Assembly: GCA_030248295.1 (NCBI GenBank)
Contig: JASANH010000126.1
Span: 1 to 64,000 of the forward strand
Source: Mesodorylaimus sp. YZB2_4
Lineage: Eukaryota > Nematoda > Enoplea > Dorylaimida > Dorylaimidae
Direction of reading: 5' to 3'
DNA: 64,000 nucleotides
Below are positions 1 through 11,929 of the stretch, piece after piece. The notes beneath the pieces are model-generated. The model saw nothing but the letters and a program-made list of their open reading frames with translations, was not told the origin of the DNA and ran no database searches. Position 1 is the stretch's first letter. Each line of letters opens with the position of its first letter. The position numbers were made by a program, and so were the translations under genes.

Positions 1-420
1 TGCATTTGTTAATGTGACTTTCTGTAAGTGTTAGCTGTAGTCTCGCTAAATGCGGGCTAATGCAGTTAACTTGGGATGGTGGTGGTTTCGTGTCTGCTCT
101 TGCTGGCATGCACTTCATTAATGTTGGGATGCTCTGCTGGTTTTAGGTGTTGTTAGTCTCGCTTTGAGGATGTGATATCTTTTAGATAATGCTGTATGGG
201 ATAAGGTATGGTTTCTGTTTATTCGCCGTTTTATTGGATACTGGTTTAAAATTAATAAAGGTTTTCAAGTATTTTTAACTTATATTATATCTATGAAATT
301 TTTTGAAATCTTTGATTTAAATTCTACGGATCGTTTCCTCGCGTATCGTTTTCCCTTCCTGGGTGTACTTGTAGAAAGTTTCTGCGTGGTGCAAGGCATT
401 TACGGTCTCCCAGCTCTTAC

Positions 421-580
421 ATCCAATTTGTTGTGTTTGAGCAGCAGCAAAATCTTTTTTTCTGGATCCTGAGCTAATAATTTGACTTATGGGATATTCC
501 ACAGCCTTTGCAGTTGATCTACTGTCCAAGCTCCGTTTCCGGTTGAGTCGCATCGCCTCGCATATCTTATCCGAATCCAT
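421..580 (-). CDS. possible 5' coding exon of an unrecognised gene
   Basis: An ATG at 580 opens a highly charged frame (starting MDSDKICEAMRLNRKRS) that runs to a good donor, GTAAGAG, just below 421. The gene would continue leftwards out of the window. The composition is rich in Lys, Arg, Ser and Gln and no domain is recognised. The open frame continues past the donor to about 317, so this could also be a chance ORF. The rest of 1-948 shows nothing else coding. Confidence 0.3.
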
Positions 581-948
581 ATGCGACTCTTCATTTCATC
601 GTTCATGCTTAACTCGCTCTCTTGGATACTGTCTGAATCACCCACATGCTATTGCCCGCGTGTAATGGCCCTGCATTAATAAGCCCAAAGACTCTATGTT
701 TTTTCAGTTTTTGCAGATGTTTAGAATAATGCCAGAGATTCGACCCAGTACATTTTTTCACTGACAATCTGCCTCGTTCGAACGAGCCAATTCCCTCCTA
801 CATCTGCGGGTCTGACAAGAAGTTTTTGAGTTAGATGAATAAAAGAAGCAAGATCTTATCTTTCACTAAATTACATACTCTACCGTTTCAGATAAAATTT
901 TTAACATGTATATATAGGTTTATGTTTTGCAATTTCGATTCATGAAAT

Positions 949-3900
949 TCACTGTATATCACTATTGAATGCAGTTTCCTTTTTCAAATTTTTCGTTGAG
1001 TTTTTAACGTTTAGGCTATCCCTTGAATCTAAAACGGCTCCGATCCAGCCGATAATATATAACAAAGCCAAAATTAAACCCTGCGAGGCATTGAAGAATA
1101 CGAACACGTAGTGTATTGGGGTTGATTTTGACGTGCCGATCGTGCCATATTGCAGGACCTACAGTAAGTCACGATTGAAATAGTCAGTATTAGTTAAATA
1201 AATTCATGCTGCAAGCTATTTCAACTAATTGATGCAGGGATCTCTCAGACGGTAACAACACAACTTACCCACGGTAACCCTAATGTGAACTGAAGACCGA
1301 GTACAGTAACAGCATGTCGAATTGAAGCCTTTTTTCTTCCAGCTGATGACTGCATGTAATTGACATTGTGGAAATATATGGATTTGATAATTATTCCAGT
1401 CAGCAGTACGTCAAGAATAATGAAAATGCTGAGTGGAAGTATAACACCAGGGATCACATATATTTCATTTGGTCTGATCCAACAGCTGAAAATAAAGCAC
1501 CATCGGTTATATATTGTAATTACTCTTATACCAAAAAGAGGAAAAAAAGAATTCCTACTAGCAATCCTCGCGCGAATAAAATTCGGGATTGGCTATCCAA
1601 ATGATGAGAGTAATTAGTATAGGGGCTCCTAAATCCACAGGAAGCAAAACTAACACGCTCAAGTATGCTTTGCTGCTCCCCGACTTACCAAAACTGACAG
1701 GAAACATTACTTTTTTGGACACCAGAAGACGTAAGGTCTTGCTGTAAAAAACTTTGTAAAAAATTTTGAAATAATTTATAGTGAGGAATGCTGTCCAAAC
1801 AAATGTGCACAGGAGAACGCAATAGAGCACAGCCGCCGCAATGTCGCATCCTCTGTTGGACAGGTTCAAGGTTCTTTGATCAGCAAATACAACAAAAAGA
1901 AGGACGAAGAGGAACATGCTAGCCATAAGCCATTCCACCACTGTCCTCTTGCCTTCATGGCGTTCGCTGGTGTGCACAGCATGGATGCACCTTATTAGTG
2001 TGCTTTGATGCCAAGTGAATGGCAAACGTGAGTGAAAGCATTTTAAGAAATGAAGCGAGAGAGCAACGAATAAGGCGGCCAGGGACAATAAAGACAGCGT
2101 TAAGCTGAAAGTTGATAATGCGGGATCGCAAAGAGCGGGGTCCATTTTGCTGGTGTCCTGCAAGAAATGCTTCACTGTATGTATAGCTGAAATGAGAGTG
2201 GGGTTTTGTGCATGCCACTGTTGACAGGAATTTTGAAAAACCCAGACATCCGACTACCAATGACTATTTTCATCGGAGGTCTCGTAGTCTGTAACGTGTA
2301 AGTCCTGCTTTGCTTCAGCTCACAGACTGCAGCAAACTTCAAATTTGCAACAAGATAAAATTTCTTACCACAATTAATGTAAAGTCGGTTAGGTGATCGC
2401 ATTCGCAGTGTTTTACATCGCCAACATGTCCTTTGAAACGGCATCGTTGGGAAATCCATCCGTGGGTGCAATCGTAATGAGAGCACGTGTCTTCCGCATG
2501 AAGCGATGTCTGAAAGTGAAGTCCACGCTCAGTTTGGTTTCCTATCTGTTTTATTATTCTGCATGTGTACAGTACGGTACCTTGCTCATATCATCCTTGA
2601 AACCCATTCCAAAAACCACTGGTTTCATTAAAATGGCGCTGGAAAATGTCACGTTTCCATCTGTATTCTCCAATGCCACCACGTCCATAGTTGTTACAAA
2701 GCTGGACTGTGGCAGAGTTTGTCTCGTACAAGGGTCATTTTTCTTTCGCCCGCGAGGATCCTCTTTGCCAAAGAGTTTTTGATTACGGTACAGGACCGAG
2801 CCTGCCCTGTACTCATTGCTGCAAGTCGCTGACCTGTTCTGTCTTTCAGACTCTGGTTGACATATAGCATCAACCGGAAGTTCAATGTAGGCGTCGAGGT
2901 TTTGTTGCTTTGGCTGGGCCTCACTGGTTGTATTTTGGTCAGCAGTGCACGTCACCCCATTGTCATACTGTACTATGCCGATGGGTTGCTGTTCTCGCTC
3001 ACGGTCAGTCGTGCTGCACTTGATGTGTTGTATGGAGACAAATACATTTGGTGTGTCTTGGATAATAAATTCTGATGTTGTGTGGGCGAATGATTGGAAA
3101 AAGAACTTCTGAACGCTAAAATCAGGCAGTCAAGCGTATTTATATTGTAATGATTGCATTTGTTGTTTTAGGCGGCACGAACAAAATGCGAGGGGCATCC
3201 TGACGAACAACCTTGCATGGTGATTGGAAATGCCAAAATCACTTACAAATCAGTGGTGTTGTAAAGAAAATTGCTTCGTCGAATTGTGTCTTGATCTTGA
3301 CTTAGAAGGATGTCCAAGCTCTGGACAGCCGCCTTGAAAGCCTGAATAAGACAAAAGAGTGAAACCACCAGAAACAGAGCACATCAAAAGGTGAATGCAT
3401 GAAAAGAACACCAAAATTTTATAAATAGTCAACAACTGTAGCGTACCTGGTCTGGCAATGGAAAAACGGACGGAATATCGTACAATATGGTTGCTGTTAA
3501 GAAAATATCCTGTTCCGACATGGCAACGCGCGACCATCGCAATATCTCATAGAGCGATTCAGAAATATTTTGAACTGCTCCTGGTGTTATTTCTTCCTGA
3601 AAGTCAAAAGCGATATTTCACAGAGGTATTTAGCTTGAAGCATATCTAAGCAAAACTATCAAATCCAATAGGAAATAGGCCATGATTGGGTTGATCAATG
3701 CACTCACTTGAGCGAGCTCCCACAAAAGTTCTGTCAAGTTTGCAGCAGTCTTGGAATCTGGTGTCCCTGATTTTTCATTTATTAACAGCTCATCAACGGT
3801 TGTTTGGCCAACAAAAGGTGTGGTTTCACTTGTTCTAGTCCTAGATTCCGCTGCTGTAGTGATATCGCCGCTGTAAGCTGTTTGGAGCGTGCTTGAAGTC

Positions 3901-6099
3901 GACGAGAAGACTTTCGTCGAATAGGTCACGTTTGTATCAATTTTATTAACGCAGTATTGCACGTCAGGAGTTGTAATGCTCGCACGATTAGCGCGAGTAG
4001 ATGTGATTTCTGTAGTGGTCGGAAAGCTGTAGCTTTCAAATGTTGTGGCGATCGAAGGTGTCGTAGATGTCATCTTCAGACAACTGGAAATACTGCTTTC
4101 CTTCACGGAAATTGCCAACTTCTTTGCCAGCATGGGTGTTAATTGCGCAAAGCCATCGAGATAAGTTATTTGATCAGGCTTGTTCCCAGTCAGCATGATC
4201 ATATAGTCATATGTTAGCTTTGGCCCAACGCCTATGACAAATATTTTCACTTTTTCTTCTCTGATAAGGCGCTCGACCATTGGAATGTATGTTGCATTTT
4301 CGGAATCAGTTCTGGAAATACTCTAATCTGTAAAGCAGTAGTTTAATGGATAGAAAGAAACTCTTACGCTGGACTTTTAGTCAATATGACGATGTACTGT
4401 GAGAGTGACCCACAAATAGGACAAAAGTTTCTCCCATCAGCAGACGTAAAAAAACGGTGCGCCAAATCTAAGGCCCTTTAACGAATATTAGATTAACGGC
4501 GCGAGTTGAAGACATAAAAGCTTACGTTTCCATGGCTGTCTCATTTGCAGAACAAGATCTGATCGCGAGCTTGTCGTTGATTAGCCCAACGTCTTGCAGG
4601 CAATTAAAGTCAAACATTATAGCAGTTTCTTCTTTGGAGCACATCTTTATGGCTGCCAAGTGATTACCCTGAGTGCATGGAGAAAAAAAGGCTGATAACT
4701 TTTGAAGAAATGGTGCAACCTAAACAGAGCAGTAGTAAAAATGACATAAACTTGTAGACCTTACATCTTACCTGTTCACCATAATCTTGTTCACTGATCG
4801 CAGTTGACTGATCAATCAATAGCGCGATATTGGCAAAGCATGATTTGCCACAAGTGGATTCTAATTGTGCATTATTCTTCACATCTTGCTGCAAGGTTGT
4901 TTGAGACAATGTCCAGCAGTCATTTGTTAAATAAACTAGGCCTTGCGTGGCATTTTCGATAACTTTTATGTCCTGTTCAAATTTTGGATCCAGCTCTAAG
5001 TGGTTTGGCACGAACACCAGATAGCTTTCCACTTTAAATTCTATTAGGCTCGCTGCAGCGATGTACAGAGACGATGGTGGATTTCTTGAATCATCTCTGA
5101 AATAGTCTTTTTAAAATCTTCTGCGTTTTAAAAGCAAGGCTGACGAAATGGAGTTTGAGCAAGTTGATCTGGTACTTCTTGTTTCTGTGCAGCTGCCACA
5201 ATGAAAAGCTGGTTCACGCAGGTACAGCATAGCGCGGTATGTTCTGAGATTGTGGGTCAGCCCCAAACCACATTGGCGCTAACGATAAGCAGTCCCAAGT
5301 GTGTTCCATGTCAGGGTGCCCACCCCACCTGATGACCCCTGAGAATGGCATGATCCTGAGTAGGATTCTTGTCACTTACAGTACTAGTATGACACCTAGT
5401 ACTCACTTATTACTTACTTACGATTAGGTACTTACGGGCCAAAGGCGAAAAATACGACGTAAGTTGGAGCTGATAGCCACCGACCACTGGCCGCTATCAG
5501 ATCATGAGCAATGCAAAATGCACTAAAGTGGAACATTATCCGAATCATAAAGTCTCATAAACTCTCCACTATTCTTACTTTGTTATATTCCTGCTGCTGA
5601 AATCTTGGCTTAACAGCTCCAACGATGAAATTTCTTTGATTAGTTCCTCTTTTGTAGCATAACTTCCAAATTCGATTTGTGTAATCGCTGTTGCGCCGAA
5701 CCCAATAAGACTAACTCGAGTTTCGTCTTGACCAATGCAATAATCATTCACCGTGCTAATCATGAACTGTTTTGTCTGCAGTGAAAGTAATAATTTAAAC
5801 TTGGCGCAAAAACGATCATTATGAAGCACAGCAATCTTTTACCTCATTCCATGAACCTGGGTTCAGGCCGCTCCAACTGGGTTTTGACTCGTCGAGAATA
5901 AAGATTATGTCAGCACAGGTGCATTCAGGATCTAAATGTGACAGCTGAAAAAAACATTATGATACGTGAAATTATGCTAAAATTTACCATTGGAAGTTGA
6001 TTCAACGGATGTAAAAAGGCTAAACGAAATCAAGAAAACGAAAAATAAATAAGACGCAATAAATGGGCAACTTGAAGCAGAGCCAAAATTTCTTTTCAT
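949..6099 (-). CDS. adhesion GPCR with two VWA domains (VWA-VWA-Ser/Thr-GAIN-GPS-7TM)
   Basis: Cell-surface adhesion-class receptor. Exons (complement): 5988-6099, 5843-5931, 5579-5775, 4772-5096, 4526-4719, 4368-4430, 3708-4311, 3447-3596, 3247-3341, 2581-3115, 2369-2509, 1559-2157, 1269-1485, 949-1158. They join in phase to about 1176 aa. Order: signal peptide (about residues 1-34); VWA1 (about 40-235, strand ADIIFILDES); VWA2 (about 222-395, strand NIALLIDQSTAIS); Ser/Thr-rich stalk (about 395-495); GAIN helices and sandwich (about 515-790); GPS ending CECDHLTDFTLIV, with the H-L-T autocleavage tripeptide at 2387-2395; seven membrane segments, including a class-B2 loop CWI and TM7 FFNASQGL; and a short tail. 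The VWA metal sites keep DxS but lack the final Ser of DxSxS. The 63-bp exon has a weak acceptor and is the least certain part. The ligand is unknown. Confidence 0.88.
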
Positions 6100-8391
6100 A
6101 TTTTGGGAAGGAAGTTTCGTTCAGGTCTTAATCGAGCTTGTAATGAACAGACAGCAAGAAAGGCCCGCAAGTGATGCAAGTACTCAGTGCAGTAACTGTA
6201 CATAGTGAGACAAGTAAAGTGGCGATAGGTAAGCGGCTTAGCGAACTAGTCATGCCCTCAATTTAAAAAGGTTCTGATCTTTTCGCTCTTCCTTATCTCG
6301 CACTATCGTGGGCTAATGTCAAATATGTCTGGCTAGAGACTTGGTTTCTTTCTTGTTGCGATAAAAGCGAGAACATCCTGCCTTTCGTTGTTAGTGAAAG
6401 GAGCCAAAGGCATAAGTCGTTCTCCGTTTTTTTAATTTATTCCTTTGGAAGCCCGAATGCTGACAGCCTCAAACGATAAAAAGTAAATTTATTGAGGGGA
6501 TTCAGTTCACAGTGGCGCGAAAAAATCGGTTTTTCTCATTGGCGGGGGCGACTGAAAAATCCATTTATAAGCTCATTTTTACTGTTACATACCGTAAAAA
6601 ACCCGAAAAAGGATGGACATATGAATTCAAAATCCGCATTGTCTCAGGGAGGGGCGACTGAAGCTATTTTATTGGATACCATCTAAAACACCATCAGGCA
6701 ACAGCGCTCCTGTCAGGGTCTTTTGTTTTTGTGCGCGCGCCAATATTTCTGTAACTTTGGCATGGCCAAGCTCATCGTCATCGTGCCCAGGAACGGGCAG
6801 GACCAAATTCACCCTGAGACGACGAGATGAGACAACGGAATTCAAATTTTAATGAGACAGCAGAGACTTGACTGAATTTTCTGCCCGCTTTGCTAAGCCT
6901 CATTATAGCATGCGGAGGTTCATTACTGGCGGCACTCCATTGCAGGTCTTGGAGCCAGCTTTGTGCTGATCTGCATCAAAAATCAACACGGAAAAGCAGA
7001 ATGTTCTTTGATGGACGTAATTCGCAGGATCACCAAAGGTCCATGCATTTCGGCCGGAAATGGTTATCAGCACATTTGCACATTTTTTTAGCATTCAAGG
7101 CTTTTAATGGACTGTGAGACAATAATGGTGTGACCTTCCACAAAAGTACTGGTGTGCGCCCCAGTGGTGTATGTCACGTAAACAATAGTGTGCTCCTAAG
7201 TAGCTCAGAGCCCAAAACCGCCCCCTTTTTCCAGACCTAACGTTACAGCAACAGAAATCGTTCAGTATCTTCATCAGAATTTCTTAATTTTCAAGACTTC
7301 TTTTGGAGGGGTCTCTGCTCCTACAGGCCAACTGTATTCATGGTATTTTAGGGTTTCCCAGTCTGAACCGATGGAACTGCGCCAAAAAGGCTTAATGAAT
7401 AGATAGAGCTGCTGTGAGAGCTGAGAACATCGTTCAAAAATTTAATCCTGTTGGTAAAAGTCAAATGTTTGTGACCTCATTCTTATTACCGCCCTCTCAA
7501 TTCGATTAGGATCAGCGAATCTAACGTGAGTATTCTCGTCTAGGCACGCGATATTGCGCCTACTCGTAACTAGCGTAACTCTCATCGTCAGTACGTGGGG
7601 GGAGACTTTGACTCGTCAATCGGCGAGGAGATACGCCCAGAAAAGGAGAATAACCAGTTATTTGTTCCTGCAGCTGGTGCTTGCCAAATCTGGCAGCATT
7701 ACAGATAAACAGGCGAGCATTCTTTTAGTTCTGAGGCTGCTCAGTAAATTTTGAGCTAATACAAGGTTTACACGACAGTTCGTGTCTGCAATGTCGTCAG
7801 GAATGTGATCGAAGAATGTTAGCGCGGCTCAACAGTGATGCGGCCCAGTTTTGTGTGTTACAAGCAATCATTTGACTTCCCGAGATCATCATTAAAAGAA
7901 ATTCAATTTTTTAATTACGGAAAGTTCAGGAACGCGGGAGACTTTTATGGAGTAGCATTGTGTAATGTGCACAATATTTGCTTGTAAATTTTCCGGTGTG
8001 AGCTAATCAGCCAGTAAATTATCAACCGATGTTTATAAATATTCCACATTCCACATACCCACTGTATCATTCCACATGCCAAATGCACTTTACAGTTTTG
8101 TCTGAATTACACACAAAACATACAGGTTACAATGTATAGATTCAGACGCAAGGAAGATCAAGTCGAGTTGTGGTTAGGTCCAGACGTACGGTTCTCTTGA
8201 TCTCTCGCTGTTTTTCTTTCATTTCTCTTGTCTTGTCAGTCCTTTCATTCCTTTCCAATCGATAGAATGGGCGCATGAGGCCCTCAAGATTGAAGGTTCA
8301 ATCGTCGCCCCAACCTTGTCGATTGACGAAAACATGTTTGGGGAACTGACTTCCCAGTCTTAATCGCTGAATTTAGCACTTGGCTCGAAAT
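6100..8391. other. intergenic, nothing recognised
   Basis: About 2.3 kb between the adhesion GPCR and the first MAYND-family gene. Short open frames on both strands lack splice context, composition or motifs that would support coding. A signal-peptide-like ATG at 6253 (minus) was considered as an alternative GPCR start, but no donor in the right phase follows it. Confidence 0.5.
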
Positions 8392-8586
8392 TCATCCGTT
8401 TAGTATCTCGCCCACACATCGAGGACGAATATTACCGTTAAAAATCAAGCCTTCGTAAGAACCGTCAGACTTAATCGACGGTTTTGAGAGATCTATTAAT
8501 TCATCTTGACTTTCTATGGTCGCTGCCGCATCCACTTCCCTCCAGATGGCAAGTATCCATTCACCTCTTGGATCGTTATAAGCCAT
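8392..8586 (-). CDS. MAYND-family small protein, copy 1 (64 aa)
   Basis: Single-exon gene; the ATG at 8586 is chosen because all four paralogues begin at the same MAYND.(M/R)GEW motif. The family is not recognised and no signal peptide or membrane segment is seen. A second shared stretch near the C-terminus has a Ser/Pro-rich helix-like region followed by G-x-x-R-x-C (here GNIRPRC). A TATA box lies 60 bp upstream. Neighbours on the same strand are three relatives at 9.8, 11.7 and 14.6 kb. It is small, but the conserved start, the promoter and the tandem family argue for a real gene. Confidence 0.6.
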   Translation of the reverse strand: MAYNDPRGEWILAIWREVDAAATIESQDELIDLSKPSIKSDGSYEGLIFNGNIRPRCVGEILNG

Positions 8587-8645
8587 TTTTAGACTAAGAC
8601 TTTGCAACTCGCTGTCTGTCAGTGTCAAAACAAGACAGCCTGCTC

Positions 8646-8653
8646 CTTTTATA
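8646..8653 (-). promoter_or_regulatory. TATA box of MAYND copy 1
   Basis: TATAAAAG on the minus strand, followed by GGAGCAGG, 60 bp before the ATG at 8586. The same layout occurs at the other three family members. Confidence 0.6.
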
Positions 8654-8659
8654 CTGTTT

Positions 8660-9845
8660 GGTATTGTTTACCCCGCCCAACGCGCGAACGCATTTTGCTA
8701 TGAACCGGTACTGTCACTTTCCACTAACATGTAAAATGTCAGGTTGGCGGGAACAGGCTCATGACCTCACATAATCCTAAGCAACAGTCGTCTAGCCGCC
8801 TTCGTTATCCTTACTCGATCAAAAATTAGCAAAACATTTTGATTCAATGATTTAGCGGAAATTTGTTACACAAAACCAAATTTATCCTTTCATGACAGTT
8901 TTCCATTGATGAGATACTAGTAGAAAATGATGGCTTGAGGCGTGTTTGAAACTTTGTGCTTGTTCGATGAATTATATGTCTCTGCCATAAAGACTGAATG
9001 CCAGTCGAGCCGAGTGTTTGATGTACAGCGAGTTCTTGCAACACAGCAGAGTGGATGCAAAATATAAACACGGAGTTACAAAAATAGGCGCGTGGGTGTG
9101 CGTGGTTTCTTCCCACACATAGCAAGTTACGCCAGCGCCAACGCCTACGCGTGACGTAAACTGGATTTATTTTTGTCCGCTAGTCAAAATCATGCATTAG
9201 TGTAATTTTACTTGATCTTATCTTACATTCAGATGAATTTGTAGAGTGAAAAGAACTGACTTGCACAATCATGTTTTATCGGATGTACATTGAAAGGGTA
9301 CCGTCCACACTCACTATAGCCCTTTGGCTGTATACTTTCATCGGGTCAGGTGTTTCTAAGAGCTGTCACAGTGAGTCCTGTATTACCAGCAAAAGTGTCT
9401 ATTTTTTAGTACAGAGGAGCGGCAAGTTTTGCGCAGCATACTTGCTTGAAAGCCAAGTTGGGATTCATAGTGTGTTCAAGTCACACACACACTGCATCAC
9501 AGGGTACCTCATTGCCTGCTCCAGTGCGTGTGTATGGTGTGTACGTGTGTGAGTGGGTCATTCACAGTGTGGGGATTCAGAAATCACAATGTTTGCGCAT
9601 TTATTCAGAAAGTCATGTCTCAGTGCTGACGATAACATAAATGAGATTCAAAAAGCTAGCAAAACTTTCTCATATTGGACCAGAATAAACTGTACTCATA
9701 GCCCTAAGGGTAGCTCAAGCGATTTCCCCCGCAAGCATCTTTTCCCTCATCTCCTTGACTTTTGATTCTCATATGTTGAAGGAGTATGACAGTACACGTA
9801 CTGTACTGAATATTCATCTCAATAGCGTGAATAAACTTCAGTCAA
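8660..9845. other. intergenic with a GT/CA-rich stretch
   Basis: No gene is supported. Positions 9479-9552 hold a degenerate CA/GT dinucleotide-rich run. Confidence 0.5.
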
Positions 9846-10067
9846 TTATGTTATCGATACTCCTCCAAACCAGCCGCGACCATAGACATTGGAATCTGTA
9901 CATCGGCGACCATCAGTGAAGCCGAGGCGCACGTAAAATTTATTTAACTCAAGGGACTGACGTGACGATTTCTCGAAAATCCTTTCTTTATTCCATGTTG
10001 CCATCATTAAGCCGAATTCCTGCGGTATAGGAAGTGTCCACTCTCCCATTTCATCATTGTAAGCCAT
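9846..10067 (-). CDS. MAYND-family small protein, copy 2 (73 aa)
   Basis: Single-exon frame from the ATG at 10067, beginning MAYNDEMGEWTLP. It is the longest match to the decayed copy 3: both carry a central block of the type (D/E)R(I/L)FE..S..S....N.FY..L...G.R.C. The tail is Gly- and aromatic-rich (YGRGWFGG). No known domain, signal peptide or transmembrane segment is seen. It has its own TATA box 77 bp upstream. The function is unknown; the family is probably recently expanded in tandem. Confidence 0.6.
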   Translation of the reverse strand: MAYNDEMGEWTLPIPQEFGLMMATWNKERIFEKSSRQSLELNKFYVRLGFTDGRRCTDSNVYGRGWFGGVSIT

Positions 10068-10143
10068 ATTGTCAGAGTTGACCAATTTCTAGAATCACAA
10101 CCTGAACTTTGCCACTTTGCTTTACCAGTGCGAGCAATCCGCT

Positions 10144-10152
10144 CCTTATATA
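10144..10152 (-). promoter_or_regulatory. TATA box of MAYND copy 2
   Basis: TATATAAGG on the minus strand, followed by AGCGG, 77 bp before the ATG at 10067. Confidence 0.6.
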
Positions 10153-10710
10153 CTGCTGTTGTTTACATCCGCCAGCATTTTGTTCAAAACCAGTGTACGT
10201 AGTATTAGTCTATTGAATGCAGTGTCTGCGGGAATAGACTCACGATCAATGTTGTTACACGCCTTCTTGTTTTTCCCCGCCAGTGCCCGCATTTAGTTGC
10301 GACACAACCAGAAACCTTTCTTTTAACTTAACATGAAGGTTAGTATACTGCTCATCGCCAGGATAGAAGAGCTCATGAAGTAGTGTCATAAACTGGTCTG
10401 TAATACTCATGAACTCAGTCATTTGACTGGCTCACCATTCACGCAGCGTTATCCTATTTCGCGTACAAGATATACGAAGCGCCAAGTGAGTTGGTTAGAC
10501 GTAGTTAGGCCTCGTAATAGCGTGAGCCACCAGAGCCACTTTTTATGACTGTTTGTTGTGCAGTGGAATGCACGTACTCTATGTAAACTCCAGGCTTCAT
10601 CAAATTTGATAAAAACATCTTGCGACTAGCACAGAGGAGTATAAAAATGGTCAGTTCTGTACTACGGGGTTATTAAAAAGTCAAATTGGGGGAATTACAT
10701 ATGTGTGTAT

Positions 10711-10870
10711 TTAATAATAATTTTTATATGTACTATATGCATAACATATATTTTTCAATATACTGTATACAGTATATATACAGTAGATATATATATACAG
10801 TATATATATAAAATATGCATATATATTGCATATATATGATATACGTATATATACTGCGTAAATATCCTTG
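10711..10870. repeat. AT-rich low-complexity tract (TATA/TGTATA type)
   Basis: About 160 bp of alternating A/T with short self-complementary units such as ACTGTATACAGT and ATATATAC. The open frame across it is a composition artefact. The surrounding gap (10,160-11,650) holds no supported gene. Confidence 0.7.
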
Positions 10871-11650
10871 ATGTGCCTGATCAGCAGCAGCAGCACATAC
10901 TCATGTAAAAAAAGGTTAGTTAAAACAACCGGTCTATGAAAAGCCGAGGTTGCCAGGTCTGTGCATTAATGCGTACACCAGCAGTGCCAACAGTTTGTGT
11001 TCTCAGCATGCTATGAGCTGTGACATTAGATTGCGCACACCAGAAAAGCAGTGAGTTTTTTTTCTCCATGGTGAGTTTAGCCAGGTAATCAGAACGCATA
11101 AAATACGGCGCTGGTATACAGTAGACTCGGGGATTGTGCTCTGAAGATGTAGGCCAGAAATTTTGTCTTTTACGGAGTCGAAGGATTAGTGACATGAGCA
11201 TGAACAAAGTCGCTATGCTATTTGGTCTGTACTTTTCAAAATGCAGAATCCAATACAATATTTAGCGCAAGTTTTTTCAAGTTCAAAAAGCTAATTCGCG
11301 AAATGTGGTTGAAATACTAAGTCATATTACGATACATTGCAGTCGACATACAGTGTATACAAGTATAATATAGTTACTAGACACTGGAATGGCTCAGTGC
11401 AAAAATAACCATATCGCTTCGCTTCTTTTTTCGAGAGAGAAAAAGCTGTGATACTGAGACTTCATATCGTTAGTCCTGGCTTTCTTGATTCGTGTAAGAT
11501 ATAGCAAAGGTGAATGTCAGTCTCAAAAGGGGGATTGAAGTCTAGCCACTCTCGCCCAAGACTTGTTGGGGGCGCCCCACTTTTCGATAAGTAGCCTCTG
11601 GGCTACTCTCCCGAATCCAGCCATTCCATTTGAAACTGGCATCATAGTCG

Positions 11651-11837
11651 TCAACAATTGCCTCTGGGTTGACAATAACGTTCACCAGCGTGACACAGCT
11701 GGTCATAAAAGTCGTTTTTCTGCATGGATGGATGTGACGCTTGCTCGAAAAGTCTGTCCAGCTGAATCGTTATCGTTACGATCGAGTCACATTCCCGCCA
11801 GGAAGTATCCACTCTCCCATAGGTCATTATAAGCCAT
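11651..11837 (-). pseudogene. decayed MAYND-family copy 3
   Basis: An ATG at 11837 opens with MAYND and then loses frame at once. The expected MGEWILP block follows in a second frame, and the central block (DRLFEQASHPSMQKNDFY) in a third frame that ends at a stop at 11651. At least two frameshifts therefore separate homologous segments. The TATA box upstream (11920-11929) is still present, so inactivation may be recent, or the shifts may be assembly errors. Confidence 0.6.
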
Positions 11838-11919
11838 CATTCAATCTTTATCAAGATTAATATTTAGAATTCAACTCTGTCTTTTCAAATGCCACTAGCA
11901 GCGCGGGATGCGTTGTCTC

Positions 11920-11929
11920 TTTATAAAAG
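11920..11929 (-). promoter_or_regulatory. TATA box of MAYND copy 3
   Basis: CTTTTATAAA on the minus strand, 83 bp before the ATG of the decayed copy, matching the spacing in the intact copies. Confidence 0.5.

Noticed and set aside
6190-6253. Alternative signal-peptide exon for the adhesion GPCR
   Set aside because: The start MTSSLSRLPIATLLVSL looks secretory, but no donor in phase follows, while the exon at 5988-6099 fits phase and splice signals.
10711-10896. Tyr/Ile-rich minus ORF
   Set aside because: Artefact of an AT-rich low-complexity tract.
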